From Lysobacteraceae bacterium NML07-0707 (GTDB taxonomy: Bacteria; Pseudomonadota; Gammaproteobacteria; Xanthomonadales; Xanthomonadaceae): 64,000 bases of DNA. Location: assembly GCA_002798295.1 (NCBI GenBank), contig NWQT01000025.1, positions 62,001-126,000 of the forward strand, read 5' to 3'. The notes below the pieces were generated by a model that had not been told where the DNA came from, searched no databases, and saw only the letters and a list, made by a program, of their open reading frames with translations. Positions 36,069 through 44,768 of this stretch are shown piece by piece (the stretch's first letter is position 1; every line of letters begins with the position of its first letter). A program made the translations under genes and the position numbers.

Positions 36069-39000
36069 ATGTCTGCGCCGTCGCCGGAAAACCTGGATTT
36101 GCGCCATGCCCGTCGTGCCATTGACGATGGGCTAAGCCGCGACCGTGGCCGTTTGCTGGGGCTTTTGAACAAATGCAAAGCCCGTCCGAAAGACACGGCA
36201 TTGCGTGCGGCTTTTGCTGAAAAATTGCAGGCTTCCATCGCCGCACGGCAGGCGCGCCGTGCGCAATTGCCCGCAGCCAGCATCAATCAGGAGCTGCCAC
36301 TGGCGGAAAAGGCCGACGACATCATCGCGCTGATTCGCCAGCATCAGGTGGTGGTGATTGCAGGGGAAACCGGCAGCGGCAAAACCACGCAATTGCCCAA
36401 GCTGTGCCTGATGGCCGGGCGCGGCGAGGCCGGGATGATTGGCTGTACCCAGCCGCGGCGTATCGCCGCGCGCTCGGTGGCGCGCCGGGTGGCCGAAGAA
36501 CTGCAAGTGCCGCTGGGCGAAGCGGTGGGCTTTCAGGTGCGCTTCAATGAACAAGTCGGTGAGCGCACCGCCATCAAGTTCATGACCGATGGCATCCTGC
36601 TGGCGGAAATCCAGTCTGACCGCTGGCTCTCGCGCTATGACACGCTGATTATCGACGAGGCGCACGAGCGCAGCCTCAATATCGACTTTCTGCTCGGCTA
36701 TCTGAAAGGGCTGCTGGCAAAGCGCCCGGATTTGAAGCTCATCGTCACCTCGGCCACCATCGACACCGCGCGTTTTGCCGAACATTTCGGCGGCGCGCCG
36801 GTGGTGGAAGTGGAAGGCCGTACCTATCCGGTGGAAGTGCGCTACCGGCCGCTGGCCGAAACCGAAGACGGCGAAGCGATGAGCGTGCTTGATGGCATCA
36901 TCGCCGCCTGCGATGAAATCACCCGCGAGAACCCGCTGGGCGATACCCTGATTTTTCTACCCGGCGAGCGCGAAATCCGCGATGCGCATCAGGCGCTGGA
37001 AAGGCGCAAATACCGCGCCACCGAAGTCATCCCGCTATACGCCCGGTTGTCTGCGCGCGATCAGGACAAGGTGTTCAATCCCGGCGTGAAGCGCCGCATC
37101 GTGCTCGCCACCAATGTGGCGGAAACCTCGCTGACTGTGCCGCGCATCCGCTATGTGGTCGATCCGGGCTTCGCCCGCGTCAAGCGCTACAGCCCGCGAC
37201 AGAAAATCGACCGCCTGCATATCGAGGCCATCAGCCAGGCCAGCGTCAACCAGCGCGCCGGGCGTTGTGGTCGCGTCGCCGATGGCGTCTGCATCCGCCT
37301 GTATTCCGAGGCCGAGTTTGCCGCCCGGCCAGAATTTACCGACCCGGAAATCCGGCGCTCGGCACTGGCCGGGGTGATTCTGCGCATGCTTTCCATCGGT
37401 CTTGGGCAGATTGAAGCGTTTCCGTTTCTCGAGCCGCCCGAGGCGCGTGCCATCAGCGATGGCTGGCAGCAACTATTGGAGCTGGGCGCGATTGATGGCG
37501 AGCGCCGTCTCACCGCCATTGGCCGGGAAATGGCGCGCCTGCCAGTGGACGTGAAGCTCTCGCGGATGCTGATTGCCGCGAAAAAACACGGCGTATTGCC
37601 GCAAATGCTGGCCATTGCCAGTTTCCTCGGCGTGCAAGACCCGCGCGAGCGTCCCGCCGATGCGCGCGCCGCTGCCGATGCTGCGCATGCCGAGTTTGCC
37701 GATAACAAATCCGAATTTGTCGGCATTTGGAACTTGTGGGAAGCCTTCCGCCAAGCGCATGAGGACATGAGTCAAAGCCAGCTGCGCAAATGGGCGGAGA
37801 AAAAGTTTCTCGGCTTCTTGCGGCTGCGCGAATGGCGCGAGCTGCATCGACAGCTCAAGCTGCAATGCGAGGAAATGTGGCCGCAAGAAAAGCGCGAGGC
37901 CAGCGGCGATAACGCCGTCCTGTATGCACGGCTGCATCGCGCGCTGATTGCCGGGTTGCCCACGCAAATCGGCCATCTGGATGAGCGCAACAGCTATCAA
38001 GGCCCACGTGGGCGGCGCTTCCAATTATTCCCCGGCTCGACGCTGGCCAGGAAGCCACCGGCCTGGGTGCTGAGTTCGACCTTGCTGGATACCGAAAAAG
38101 TCTGGGCCATCACCAATGCCGCGATTGAGCCGGATTGGGCGATTGCCGAACTTGCGCATCTGCTGTCACGCCGCCATCACGAGCCGCGCTGGTCGCGCGC
38201 GCAGGGGCGGGTGATTGGCAGCGAGCAGATCAGCCTGTTCGGGCTGGTGCTGGCACCGAAAAAGCCGGTGCATTACGGCGCGCTGTACCCGCAGGAAGCA
38301 CGCGCGATTTTTGCCCACGATGCGCTGGTGATGGGCGAGGTCAATACCCGCAGCGCATTCCTTGCCCGCAATCTGCGCACGCTGGAAGCGGCCCGCGAAG
38401 AAGAAGCCAAACAGCGCCGCACCGGGCTGGTCGTCGATGAGGACTGGCAGAGCCGCTGGTATCTGGATCGGCTGCCCGCGCATGTGCATAACGTGCAGGC
38501 GCTGGATGCCTGGTACAAAGGGCTGGATGCGGCAGGCAAGGCGCAGCTGGAATGGTCGCGCGATGATTTGCTGGTGGCCGAGGAAACTGATGCCGCACGC
38601 TTCCCGCCGTATATCGCGCTGGGTGATGTGCGTCTGGCGGTGCGTTATCGCTTTGAGCCGGGTGCGGCTGATGACGGCATGAACCTGCTGCTGCCACTGC
38701 ATCTTTTGAATGCCGTGGATGCGGCCATGCTCAGCTGGATGGCGCCGGGTTTTGTCGAAGAAAAAGCCGCTGCACTGATTAAAACCCTGCCCAAATCATT
38801 GCGGCGCAATTTCGTGCCCGCGCCGGATTTTGCCCGCGCCTTTGCCGAGGCGCATCGCGGCTCGCAGGCTGACAGCCTGCCGGCGGCACTGGCGCGGTTT
38901 TTGCAAAAGCTCAGCGGCGTTGAACTTTCGGCGCTGGATTTTGATGAAGAAAGCCTGCCTGCGCATCTGCATATCAATCTGCAATTGCAGGACGAAAAGG

Positions 39001-39989
39001 GCAAAACCGTGCTTGCCGTATCGCGCGACTTGGCCGCATTACGGGAGAAATTTGGCAGCCGTGCACAGCGCGCGTTTGCCAGCCGCGCTGCGCGCGACTT
39101 GCGGCAAACCGGACTGACCCGCTTTCCTGATGCGCCAGTGCCGTTGCAAATGCAGGGTGATGCCGGCATTCCGGCCTTTCCGGCACTGCATGACGATGGC
39201 GATAGCGTCTCGCTGCATGTCCACGCACAGCGCGAGCTGGCGCTGCGCCATCACGCCGAAGGCGTGCGCCGCCTGCTGCGCATCGCGCTTGCAGACAAAC
39301 TCAAACAGGCGCGCCGGCAACTGCCCATCAGCCCCAAGACCGGGTTGCTGTATGCGGCGCTGGAGCAGCCCACCAGCAAGGCCGATGTGTTCAAAAAGCC
39401 CAGTAATCGCGATAGCGAGCCGCTGCGCGAGGATTTGGTCGAGGGCGCTTTCAATGCGTTGAGCGCCGAGGGGCTTGCCGAAATCCGCGACGCAGAAAGT
39501 TTTGCCCAGCACGCCCAGCGGCTTGGCAAAAGCGTGTTTGCCGAGGCCATGTGCCGCCTGCAACAGGCCGAAACCATTCTTGAGTTGATAGCCCAGGTGC
39601 GCGCCGCACTGGAATCAAAGCTGATGGGCTGGGCCAGCGGCAACCTCGACGATATGCAGGCGCATCTGGATGCGTTGACCTTCCCCGGCTTCTTGCGCGA
39701 GCAAGGCGCCGAGATACTGGCCGAATACCCGCGCTGGCTACGCGGCCTTGCCCTGCGCGCCGAGCGTGCCCAGCGCGACCCGGGCAAAGACCAGGCGCGC
39801 ATGTTGGAAATCAAACCCTTTGTCGATGCACTCGCCAACGCTGCGAAAAACGACCCCGAAGCCAACACCCTGCGCCGCGAACTGGAAGAACTGCGTATCG
39901 CCACCTTCGCCCAGGAACTCGGCGCCAAAGGCGGCATCTCCGCCAAGAAACTCGCCGCCCGGATTCAAGCGTGGCAAGGCGGGAGTTGA
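36069..39989 (+). CDS. hrpA: ATP-dependent RNA helicase HrpA
   Basis: A 1306-residue DEAH-box helicase, the usual HrpA size. GETGSGKTTQLPKLCL is Walker A (about residues 100-115), LIIDEAHERSLNIDFLLG is the DEAH box, VTSATIDTARF motif III, and QRAGRCGRVADG motif VI; OB-fold and the long HrpA C-terminal part follow. In E. coli HrpA resolves stalled ribosomes or acts on mRNA. The first ATG in frame is 36069. Confidence 0.96.
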   Translation: MSAPSPENLDLRHARRAIDDGLSRDRGRLLGLLNKCKARPKDTALRAAFAEKLQASIAARQARRAQLPAASINQELPLAEKADDIIALIRQHQVVVIAGETGSGKTTQLPKLCLMAGRGEAGMIGCTQPRRIAARSVARRVAEELQVPLGEAVGFQVRFNEQVGERTAIKFMTDGILLAEIQSDRWLSRYDTLIIDEAHERSLNIDFLLGYLKGLLAKRPDLKLIVTSATIDTARFAEHFGGAPVVEVEGRTYPVEVRYRPLAETEDGEAMSVLDGIIAACDEITRENPLGDTLIFLPGEREIRDAHQALERRKYRATEVIPLYARLSARDQDKVFNPGVKRRIVLATNVAETSLTVPRIRYVVDPGFARVKRYSPRQKIDRLHIEAISQASVNQRAGRCGRVADGVCIRLYSEAEFAARPEFTDPEIRRSALAGVILRMLSIGLGQIEAFPFLEPPEARAISDGWQQLLELGAIDGERRLTAIGREMARLPVDVKLSRMLIAAKKHGVLPQMLAIASFLGVQDPRERPADARAAADAAHAEFADNKSEFVGIWNLWEAFRQAHEDMSQSQLRKWAEKKFLGFLRLREWRELHRQLKLQCEEMWPQEKREASGDNAVLYARLHRALIAGLPTQIGHLDERNSYQGPRGRRFQLFPGSTLARKPPAWVLSSTLLDTEKVWAITNAAIEPDWAIAELAHLLSRRHHEPRWSRAQGRVIGSEQISLFGLVLAPKKPVHYGALYPQEARAIFAHDALVMGEVNTRSAFLARNLRTLEAAREEEAKQRRTGLVVDEDWQSRWYLDRLPAHVHNVQALDAWYKGLDAAGKAQLEWSRDDLLVAEETDAARFPPYIALGDVRLAVRYRFEPGAADDGMNLLLPLHLLNAVDAAMLSWMAPGFVEEKAAALIKTLPKSLRRNFVPAPDFARAFAEAHRGSQADSLPAALARFLQKLSGVELSALDFDEESLPAHLHINLQLQDEKGKTVLAVSRDLAALREKFGSRAQRAFASRAARDLRQTGLTRFPDAPVPLQMQGDAGIPAFPALHDDGDSVSLHVHAQRELALRHHAEGVRRLLRIALADKLKQARRQLPISPKTGLLYAALEQPTSKADVFKKPSNRDSEPLREDLVEGAFNALSAEGLAEIRDAESFAQHAQRLGKSVFAEAMCRLQQAETILELIAQVRAALESKLMGWASGNLDDMQAHLDALTFPGFLREQGAEILAEYPRWLRGLALRAERAQRDPGKDQARMLEIKPFVDALANAAKNDPEANTLRRELEELRIATFAQELGAKGGISAKKLAARIQAWQGGS

Positions 39990-40031
39990 TTTAAGCTGTT
40001 TGCCAGTTCCATCTCGGGAGCGCTTTTAGCC

Positions 40032-41210
40032 ATGTTCAAGGAAGTTTTTCTTGCTGCGTTTGGCCTGTTCTCTTGCGGCAGTTTGCAGGCGATGAGTTGC
40101 ATTCAAACCAGCTACAAAGAGCTTTTTGCAGGCAACTATTTCAGCGCATACATGGCGCTTCATCGGCAGGCTTTGGCCGCCAATGACAAAAATGGCCTCG
40201 CTGCGCAGATGAAATGTCAGACAGGGGCATTCATTTCCCTGCAGGACCAAGACTGCAGGGATGAAAAAGACCCTCTTGATCTGGATGGCATTGAGTATGT
40301 CGATGCGTTAACCGAGATCGTTCAAGCGGCGCGCGGCAAGCGGATTGTGATACTCAACGAAGCACATGATCTTCCACTGCACAGAGCCTTTGCATATCAG
40401 CTCGCCATGGCGCTGAAAAATGAAGGTTATGAATATCTTGCGCTAGAGGCCCTTTCCAATAATGGAGAGAACATGTCTGAGGAAAGCAGTGCAGGGAACG
40501 TGTTTCTGCGCGACAGGGGGTACTACACCGCAGAGCCGGTGTTTGCCGATTTTCTGCGGCGTGCGGAAGAAGCCGGCTACAAGACCTTTGCCTACGAGCA
40601 GCTGCCCGAGCAAAACACATCCGGCAGCGTGGAAGAGCGTGAAGAAGCACAGGCGCTTAACTTGAGCAATATCATCAAGTCGCTGCCGAATGGTGCAAAG
40701 ATGATGGTGTATGTCGGCCATAGCCACGTCGCCAAGATGCCTTTGAAAAGAAGCTCAGGTGGAGAAACCAGGTGGATGGCGGCAAGGTTGTGGGAAAAGA
40801 CCGGGATTGAGCCGCTGGCGATTGAACAGGCAACACTGGGCGCAGGTCAGTTTCCTGTTGGCAATGGCACGGCAGGATCATTCGTTTTGAAAAAAGACGG
40901 CAGCCACCATGTGATTGGGCAGTATCACGGTACTGTGGACATGCAGGTGCTCCATTCTTATCAAAGCAGGGAGCAGTGGCTTGGCATGCTGATGGGTAGA
41001 CAGCTTTTCCGCCTGCGCCGGGCTTTGCTGCCAACATCGAGCAAGTGGAATGTGCAGGCCTTCATTGAAGGAGAGCAGGTACAAGGTGTTCCGATGGATC
41101 AAGCGATTGTTGATTCTTCAGGCGGGTTTCTCATGCTGGACAAGCGCAGAAAATACACTTTCAGGATCGAACAGGAATCGAATCTTGCGCGTTTGTGCAG
41201 CGTGGATTAG
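40032..41210 (+). CDS. Exported protein of unknown function (ChaN/erythromycin-esterase-like core)
   Basis: I do not recognise a named family with certainty. The 392-residue product has a signal peptide (MFKEVFLAAFGLFSCGSLQA), then about 75 residues with two Cys-rich spots, and then a core with RIVILNEAHDLPLHRAFAYQ, a Glu-x-x-His pattern near LNEAH, EGYEYLALEAL, and MMVYVGHSHVAKM with two His. That arrangement recalls the ChaN and EreA superfamily, where such residues form an active or heme site, but this is inference. It follows hrpA by 42 bases on the same strand. Its GC is slightly lower than the neighbours in lines counted by eye (about 52-57%). The C-terminal 90 residues look like a beta-rich domain. 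Confidence 0.7.
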   Translation: MFKEVFLAAFGLFSCGSLQAMSCIQTSYKELFAGNYFSAYMALHRQALAANDKNGLAAQMKCQTGAFISLQDQDCRDEKDPLDLDGIEYVDALTEIVQAARGKRIVILNEAHDLPLHRAFAYQLAMALKNEGYEYLALEALSNNGENMSEESSAGNVFLRDRGYYTAEPVFADFLRRAEEAGYKTFAYEQLPEQNTSGSVEEREEAQALNLSNIIKSLPNGAKMMVYVGHSHVAKMPLKRSSGGETRWMAARLWEKTGIEPLAIEQATLGAGQFPVGNGTAGSFVLKKDGSHHVIGQYHGTVDMQVLHSYQSREQWLGMLMGRQLFRLRRALLPTSSKWNVQAFIEGEQVQGVPMDQAIVDSSGGFLMLDKRRKYTFRIEQESNLARLCSVD

Positions 41211-41229
41211 TGATACACATGGGCATGCG

Positions 41230-41715
41230 TCACGCTCCCCACAACACCGGCTTGTTCACCATCAGATAGTAAATCCCCAGCATGGCGATAAAGGCGGGGT
41301 AGCCAAGGGCTTCCCAAAGCTGTGCGTAGCGGAAGTATTTTTGTGGCAGTGCTTCGCCATTTTTCAGCGCGTCATCGGTCATGCGTGACATGCGGATTTG
41401 CAGCCAGACCACCGGCAGCCAGCACAGCCCGGCAATGAGGTAGAGGATGAGGCTTGCCAATATCCACGGCGTATCCCAAGACAGCCCCCAGCCGGTGAGA
41501 TACATCAGGTAAAACCCGCTGATGGGTTGCACGATGCCGGCGGGGGTGGTGAACCACCAATCGGCACGCACTACCAGTCGGGTGACGACGGCCTGGGCGG
41601 CGAGGCTGCCGCTGCGGTTGGCAAAAAACATGTAGAACGCCGAGCCAAAGCCGGTGCCAACCAGCAGCACGCTGCTGAGGATATGCAGCCATTTGATGAT
41701 GAGATAGGTGTTCAT
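41230..41715 (-). CDS. DUF2269 family integral membrane protein
   Basis: A 161-residue protein with four likely membrane helices: LIIKWLHILSSVLLVGTGFG at the start, VQPISGFYLMYLTGWGL, WILASLILYLIAGLCWLPVV, and PAFIAMLGIYYLMV at the end. The His and Trp of IKWLHILSS are typical of DUF2269. It is the last gene of the GbsR-linked operon and starts within the stop of the DoxX-like gene (ATGA). No reaction is known. The long frame upstream (from 42030) is not family-like. Confidence 0.85.
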   Translation of the reverse strand: MNTYLIIKWLHILSSVLLVGTGFGSAFYMFFANRSGSLAAQAVVTRLVVRADWWFTTPAGIVQPISGFYLMYLTGWGLSWDTPWILASLILYLIAGLCWLPVVWLQIRMSRMTDDALKNGEALPQKYFRYAQLWEALGYPAFIAMLGIYYLMVNKPVLWGA

Positions 41716-42077
41716 GACGAGCGCCTGGCAAGGATATGCAGGATGGCGAGAATTGGCAGGTTCTTGCCCAGCGGCTGCAAGGGGTGCAGCCACAGATTTG
41801 GCGAAAGAACCGAGGCGGTGAGCGTGAGTGCGATAACGGCGACCATGGAAACTTGGTAGCTGATGCGGCGTGGCCAGAACATCAGCAGCAAGGCAAGCAG
41901 CAGATCGAGCGCAACGCCTGCGGCAATCAGGCTGTGTGCCAATGGCACGGACTGGATACCGCCTGCCTGCAGCAAGGTCAGGCTCTGTCCATTCCATTCC
42001 ACAAGGCTGGTGACGATGGTCAGCCACCACACGGCAATCAGGCTATGGCGCAACAGCTTCAGGTGTTTCTCGCTCAT
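41712..42077 (-). CDS. DoxX-like family small membrane protein
   Basis: A 121-residue membrane protein: HSLIAVWWLTIVTSLVEW, IAAGVALDLLLALLLMFWP and VSMVAVIALTLTASVLSP are its helices, with NLWLHPLQPLGKNLPILAIL the DoxX-like ending. DoxX-like partners of SDR proteins occur often and are sometimes fused with them. It overlaps the SDR gene by four bases on one side and the DUF2269 gene by four on the other. Confidence 0.8.
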   Translation of the reverse strand: MSEKHLKLLRHSLIAVWWLTIVTSLVEWNGQSLTLLQAGGIQSVPLAHSLIAAGVALDLLLALLLMFWPRRISYQVSMVAVIALTLTASVLSPNLWLHPLQPLGKNLPILAILHILARRSS

Positions 42078-42964
42078 GCGCTTGGCTCCATGGCGGCGGC
42101 CAGAAAATCATCGGGCGCACAGGGCGGGCGTTGCAGCAGACGGGCAAGATGCCCGGTCTCGCTGCAGTTGTCACGCGCCAGCAGCTGCAAGGCTTCGCTG
42201 AACAAGGGCGAGAGAGGCAGCGCATCGCCGATGCGCGCAGCGGCATAAGTCACTGCATCAGGCAATGGCAGCACCATGGCTGGTATCGTTTTGCCGAGCT
42301 GCTGGCGCAGGCAGGCGATGTATTCACCCATGCCGAGCGCCTGCGAGCCTGCCAGCTCCAGCACGCCGGTATCGTGGTTGTCTTTCAGCAAGCGGCTACA
42401 GACTTCGGCCAGCTCCCACACCGCCAATGGCTGTACCCGGGCGCGAATCACCGCCTTGGGGAGTAACAGCACCGGCAGCCGTGCCAGCTGCAGAAACAGC
42501 CGAGTGCTATCGCCATCCATGCCAAATACCAGACTGGGGCGCAGTACGACGCCATCGAGCTGCCCTTGTGCGCCAAGACCGAGCAAATGCTCATCCGCTG
42601 AGCGTTTGCTTCTGGAATAGGCGGTATCGCCCTCGGCCACGCCCAGTGCAGAGACTTGCACTACGCGGCGGATACCCAGCTGCGCACAAGCGTCGAACAG
42701 CGCACGCGGCGCGGCATCGTGAATTGCCGCCATCGGCTGGCTTGGACGGTCGCGCAAGATGCCGACCGCATTGATGACCGCATCCATGCCATGCAGTGCA
42801 TCCAGCCAGTGCCCGGCAGTGGTGGCACGGCGAAAGTCGATGCGGGCTTCCCCGTGCCGACTTGCGGTTTTTACCCGCCAGCCAGCTTGCAGCAAGCGCG
42901 CATGGATATGACGGCCAATAAAGCCATTGGCGCCACAGAGTAGTACCGTGGGGCTATGCATCAT
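42074..42964 (-). CDS. NAD(P)-binding SDR/NmrA-like protein
   Basis: A 296-residue atypical short-chain dehydrogenase with VLLCGANGFIGRHIHARLL as the dinucleotide site. It has no classical YxxxK active site, but YSRSKRSADEHLL sits in that area. The fold resembles NDUFA9-like and NmrA-like proteins that sense or act on NAD(P)H. The ATG at 42964 starts inside the upstream stop (TGATG); the frame begins with a TTG one codon earlier. The substrate is unknown. It is flanked by small membrane proteins, so a membrane redox or quinone link is a guess. Confidence 0.82.
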   Translation of the reverse strand: MMHSPTVLLCGANGFIGRHIHARLLQAGWRVKTASRHGEARIDFRRATTAGHWLDALHGMDAVINAVGILRDRPSQPMAAIHDAAPRALFDACAQLGIRRVVQVSALGVAEGDTAYSRSKRSADEHLLGLGAQGQLDGVVLRPSLVFGMDGDSTRLFLQLARLPVLLLPKAVIRARVQPLAVWELAEVCSRLLKDNHDTGVLELAGSQALGMGEYIACLRQQLGKTIPAMVLPLPDAVTYAAARIGDALPLSPLFSEALQLLARDNCSETGHLARLLQRPPCAPDDFLAAAMEPSA

Positions 42965-43323
42965 CAATGCTCCTGTGGAGCTGGGGGTGGCAAGGGTTTG
43001 GCAGGCAGACGGATGCCGAGCTGCTTCCAGATATGGTGGGCAATCGTGGCAACGCTGATGAATACGCCCCCGCAGACCAGCAGCAATGCGCGATGCAGCG
43101 CATCCAGCAGGCTGGCTTTTTCGGAGAAGTTGCCAAACAGCAGCATCAGGATGAGCGTGCCACTGGCGGCCAGCAGATAAGCGCTGCGCACCCAGAATTC
43201 GGCACCATTGGGCTCGTCATGGCAGAGTCGAGCCAGCACCCGAACAAGAATCGGGCGCAGATAGCGCACGGCAATGATGGGTACGATGATGACGATGGAT
43301 AGCAGAAAAAGCGGGAGATTCAT
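42964..43323 (-). CDS. Small membrane protein, first gene of the GbsR-linked operon
   Basis: A 119-residue protein with three likely helices: LPLFLLSIVIIVPIIAVRYL, VRSAYLLAASGTLILMLLFGNF, and LLLVCGGVFISVATIAHHIW. The tail is Pro-rich. I do not know a named family. It starts 111 bases downstream of the regulator gene stop, and one of the two paired palindromes lies in that gap, 70 bases before its start. Confidence 0.8.
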   Translation of the reverse strand: MNLPLFLLSIVIIVPIIAVRYLRPILVRVLARLCHDEPNGAEFWVRSAYLLAASGTLILMLLFGNFSEKASLLDALHRALLLVCGGVFISVATIAHHIWKQLGIRLPAKPLPPPAPQEH

Positions 43324-43392
43324 GGCAATGCTCCTGGGCGGTGGGAAACGGATTGGGAATAGATGTGTTTCATGATTGGCTGTTGCTACGGT

Positions 43393-43415
43393 AATTTCTG
43401 TTAAAAATGAAATTT
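43393..43415. promoter_or_regulatory. Palindromic operator candidate between GbsR-like gene and its operon
   Basis: AATTTC at 43393-43398 and GAAATT at 43409-43414 form a palindrome with a 10-base spacer. The 23-base site is identical at 20 of 23 positions to 43983-44005. It lies upstream of the membrane-protein operon. Confidence 0.75.
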
Positions 43416-43434
43416 ATGGGCAAAAAACAGCTTG

Positions 43435-43959
43435 TTATTTGTCGCGCACAAAACGCTGGATGCTGGCGCCCAGATGCAGCACTTTCTCCAGTGTCTGTGG
43501 TGAAAGCCGCAGCATCTCATCGCTCCAGCTGCCGATGGTTTCCATGAAACGCAGCGTCTGGTGCAGGCGGTCTTGCGCGCTGGGTGACTGTTCGGCAAAG
43601 TCCTCGCGGCTGACCAGCTCGCGCAGCAGCACGGTAGTGGGGTCGAACTCACGCTCCTTGCGGCCACGCACGATGATGCGGAACAACTCCCAGACATCGC
43701 CGGAAGTTTCAAAGTAATCGCGCCGGTCGCCGAAGATTTGCGTGGTGCGGATCAGCTTCCAGTTCAGCAGCTCCTTGAGGCTGTTGCTGACATTGGAGCG
43801 CGCCACGCCCAGGGTCTGGGTGATGGCCTCGGCATGCAGCGGCTGACCGTGAATGAACAGCAGTGCATGGATTTGCGCCACGGTACGGTTAACCCCCCAG
43901 GCGGAGCCCATCTCTCCCCAGTGGACAATAAAGCGGCGTTCGATATCAGTCAGTTGCAT
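43435..43959 (-). CDS. GbsR/MarR family transcriptional regulator
   Basis: A 174-residue winged-helix regulator: RRFIVHWGEMGSAWGVNRTVAQIHALLF, then the recognition region AEAITQTLGVARSNVSNSLK, and the wing RTTQIFGDRRDYFET, all as in the GbsR group (choline or osmotic regulators in Bacillus, others unknown). A C-terminal helical region would dimerise. Two copies of a 23-base palindrome flank the gene, one before it and one between it and the downstream operon. Autoregulation and control of that operon are inferred. Confidence 0.9.
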   Translation of the reverse strand: MQLTDIERRFIVHWGEMGSAWGVNRTVAQIHALLFIHGQPLHAEAITQTLGVARSNVSNSLKELLNWKLIRTTQIFGDRRDYFETSGDVWELFRIIVRGRKEREFDPTTVLLRELVSREDFAEQSPSAQDRLHQTLRFMETIGSWSDEMLRLSPQTLEKVLHLGASIQRFVRDK

Positions 43960-43982
43960 GGCGCAGATAATACATTTGCAGA

Positions 43983-44005
43983 AATTTCTGTCAATAGTGA
44001 AATTT
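43983..44005. promoter_or_regulatory. Palindromic operator candidate upstream of GbsR-like gene
   Basis: AATTTC at 43983-43988 and GAAATT at 43999-44004 with a 10-base spacer, 20/23 identical to 43393-43415. It lies 24-46 bases before the regulator start and also in the gap to the divergent lipoprotein gene, so it could act on both. Confidence 0.78.
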
Positions 44006-44092
44006 GCAAGTCGATTCTGCTCTGGCTATCGTCATGCAAACAGGTGAGCGTTTGGCTTGCACAAATTTTCATCCATCAAACAGGAGACAAGG

Positions 44093-44611
44093 ATGCGTGT
44101 GGTTACAGTTCCCCTGATGCTGGCAGCCACGCTGCTGCTTGCCGGTTGTCCGCTGGGCAATAAACCCGAATCCTCTGCAACCGCGGAAAAGCCATCACCC
44201 AAGGCGACGGAAGTCTCCGCGCAGGCAGACACTGAAGTGGATGCAGCAGCGCAGGCCGTAGAGCCGGCTTGCGATTGTGCAGGGCAAGCGGCCGATGCCA
44301 TCGCCGTTGCCGAAGTTCCGGCCAGGTTTCGTGGCGACTGGAGTTACAAATGCCTCAAACCCGGCGAATACGATGACAGTAGTATGACCATTTCCGCAGA
44401 TACGATTGCCTTCACCGGGAGCATGGGCAATATCAAGGCGGTGGTGCTGAACGGTGATAACGAGCTGGCCATCATTGCCGACATGCCTGATGAGGGAAAG
44501 CAGTGGCTTACTTACTGGCGCTTTGAACTATCCGCAGATGGCGAGGAGCTGATGGATGTCACCGACGATGACAATTATTTCCTGCGCCGCAGGTGCAAAG
44601 GCGTGGGCTGA
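44093..44611 (+). CDS. Hypothetical lipoprotein, divergent from the GbsR-like regulator
   Basis: A 172-residue protein with a lipobox (MLAATLLLAGCPLG), an Ala/Glu/Lys-rich spacer (residues 25-75) with low complexity, and a C-terminal domain holding ACDCAGQA, RFRGDWSYKCLKPGEYDDSS, and NYFLRRRCKG with Cys pairs that may form disulfides. I know no named family. The ATG at 44093 follows AGGAGACAAGG; the longer frame upstream ends with the same lipobox. Facing the regulator across a shared operator, it may belong to the same regulon. Confidence 0.75.
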   Translation: MRVVTVPLMLAATLLLAGCPLGNKPESSATAEKPSPKATEVSAQADTEVDAAAQAVEPACDCAGQAADAIAVAEVPARFRGDWSYKCLKPGEYDDSSMTISADTIAFTGSMGNIKAVVLNGDNELAIIADMPDEGKQWLTYWRFELSADGEELMDVTDDDNYFLRRRCKGVG

Positions 44612-44629
44612 AGCCAATCCCCAGATGCA

Positions 44630-44668
44630 AATCAAGCCACGGCGTAAACCGGGGCTTGATTGTTTTCA
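44630..44668 (+). terminator. Rho-independent terminator after the lipoprotein gene
   Basis: Stem aatcaagcc paired with ggcttgatt, extended inward past one mismatch by CGG/CCG, then gttttc. It is 18 bases past the stop. Confidence 0.8.
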
Positions 44669-44768
44669 GGGCAAGGTTATGGCTAGCTTCTAGCCCGGCA
44701 GACATGGATTGATCAGCATGCAGATCCAGAACATGCCTTGAAACAAGTGCTTGCGACTTTTGTAGCCA

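Noticed and set aside
40032-41210. Calling this gene an erythromycin esterase (resistance gene)
   Set aside because: Only short core segments resemble that superfamily; the extra N- and C-terminal parts and signal peptide do not fit a resistance enzyme.
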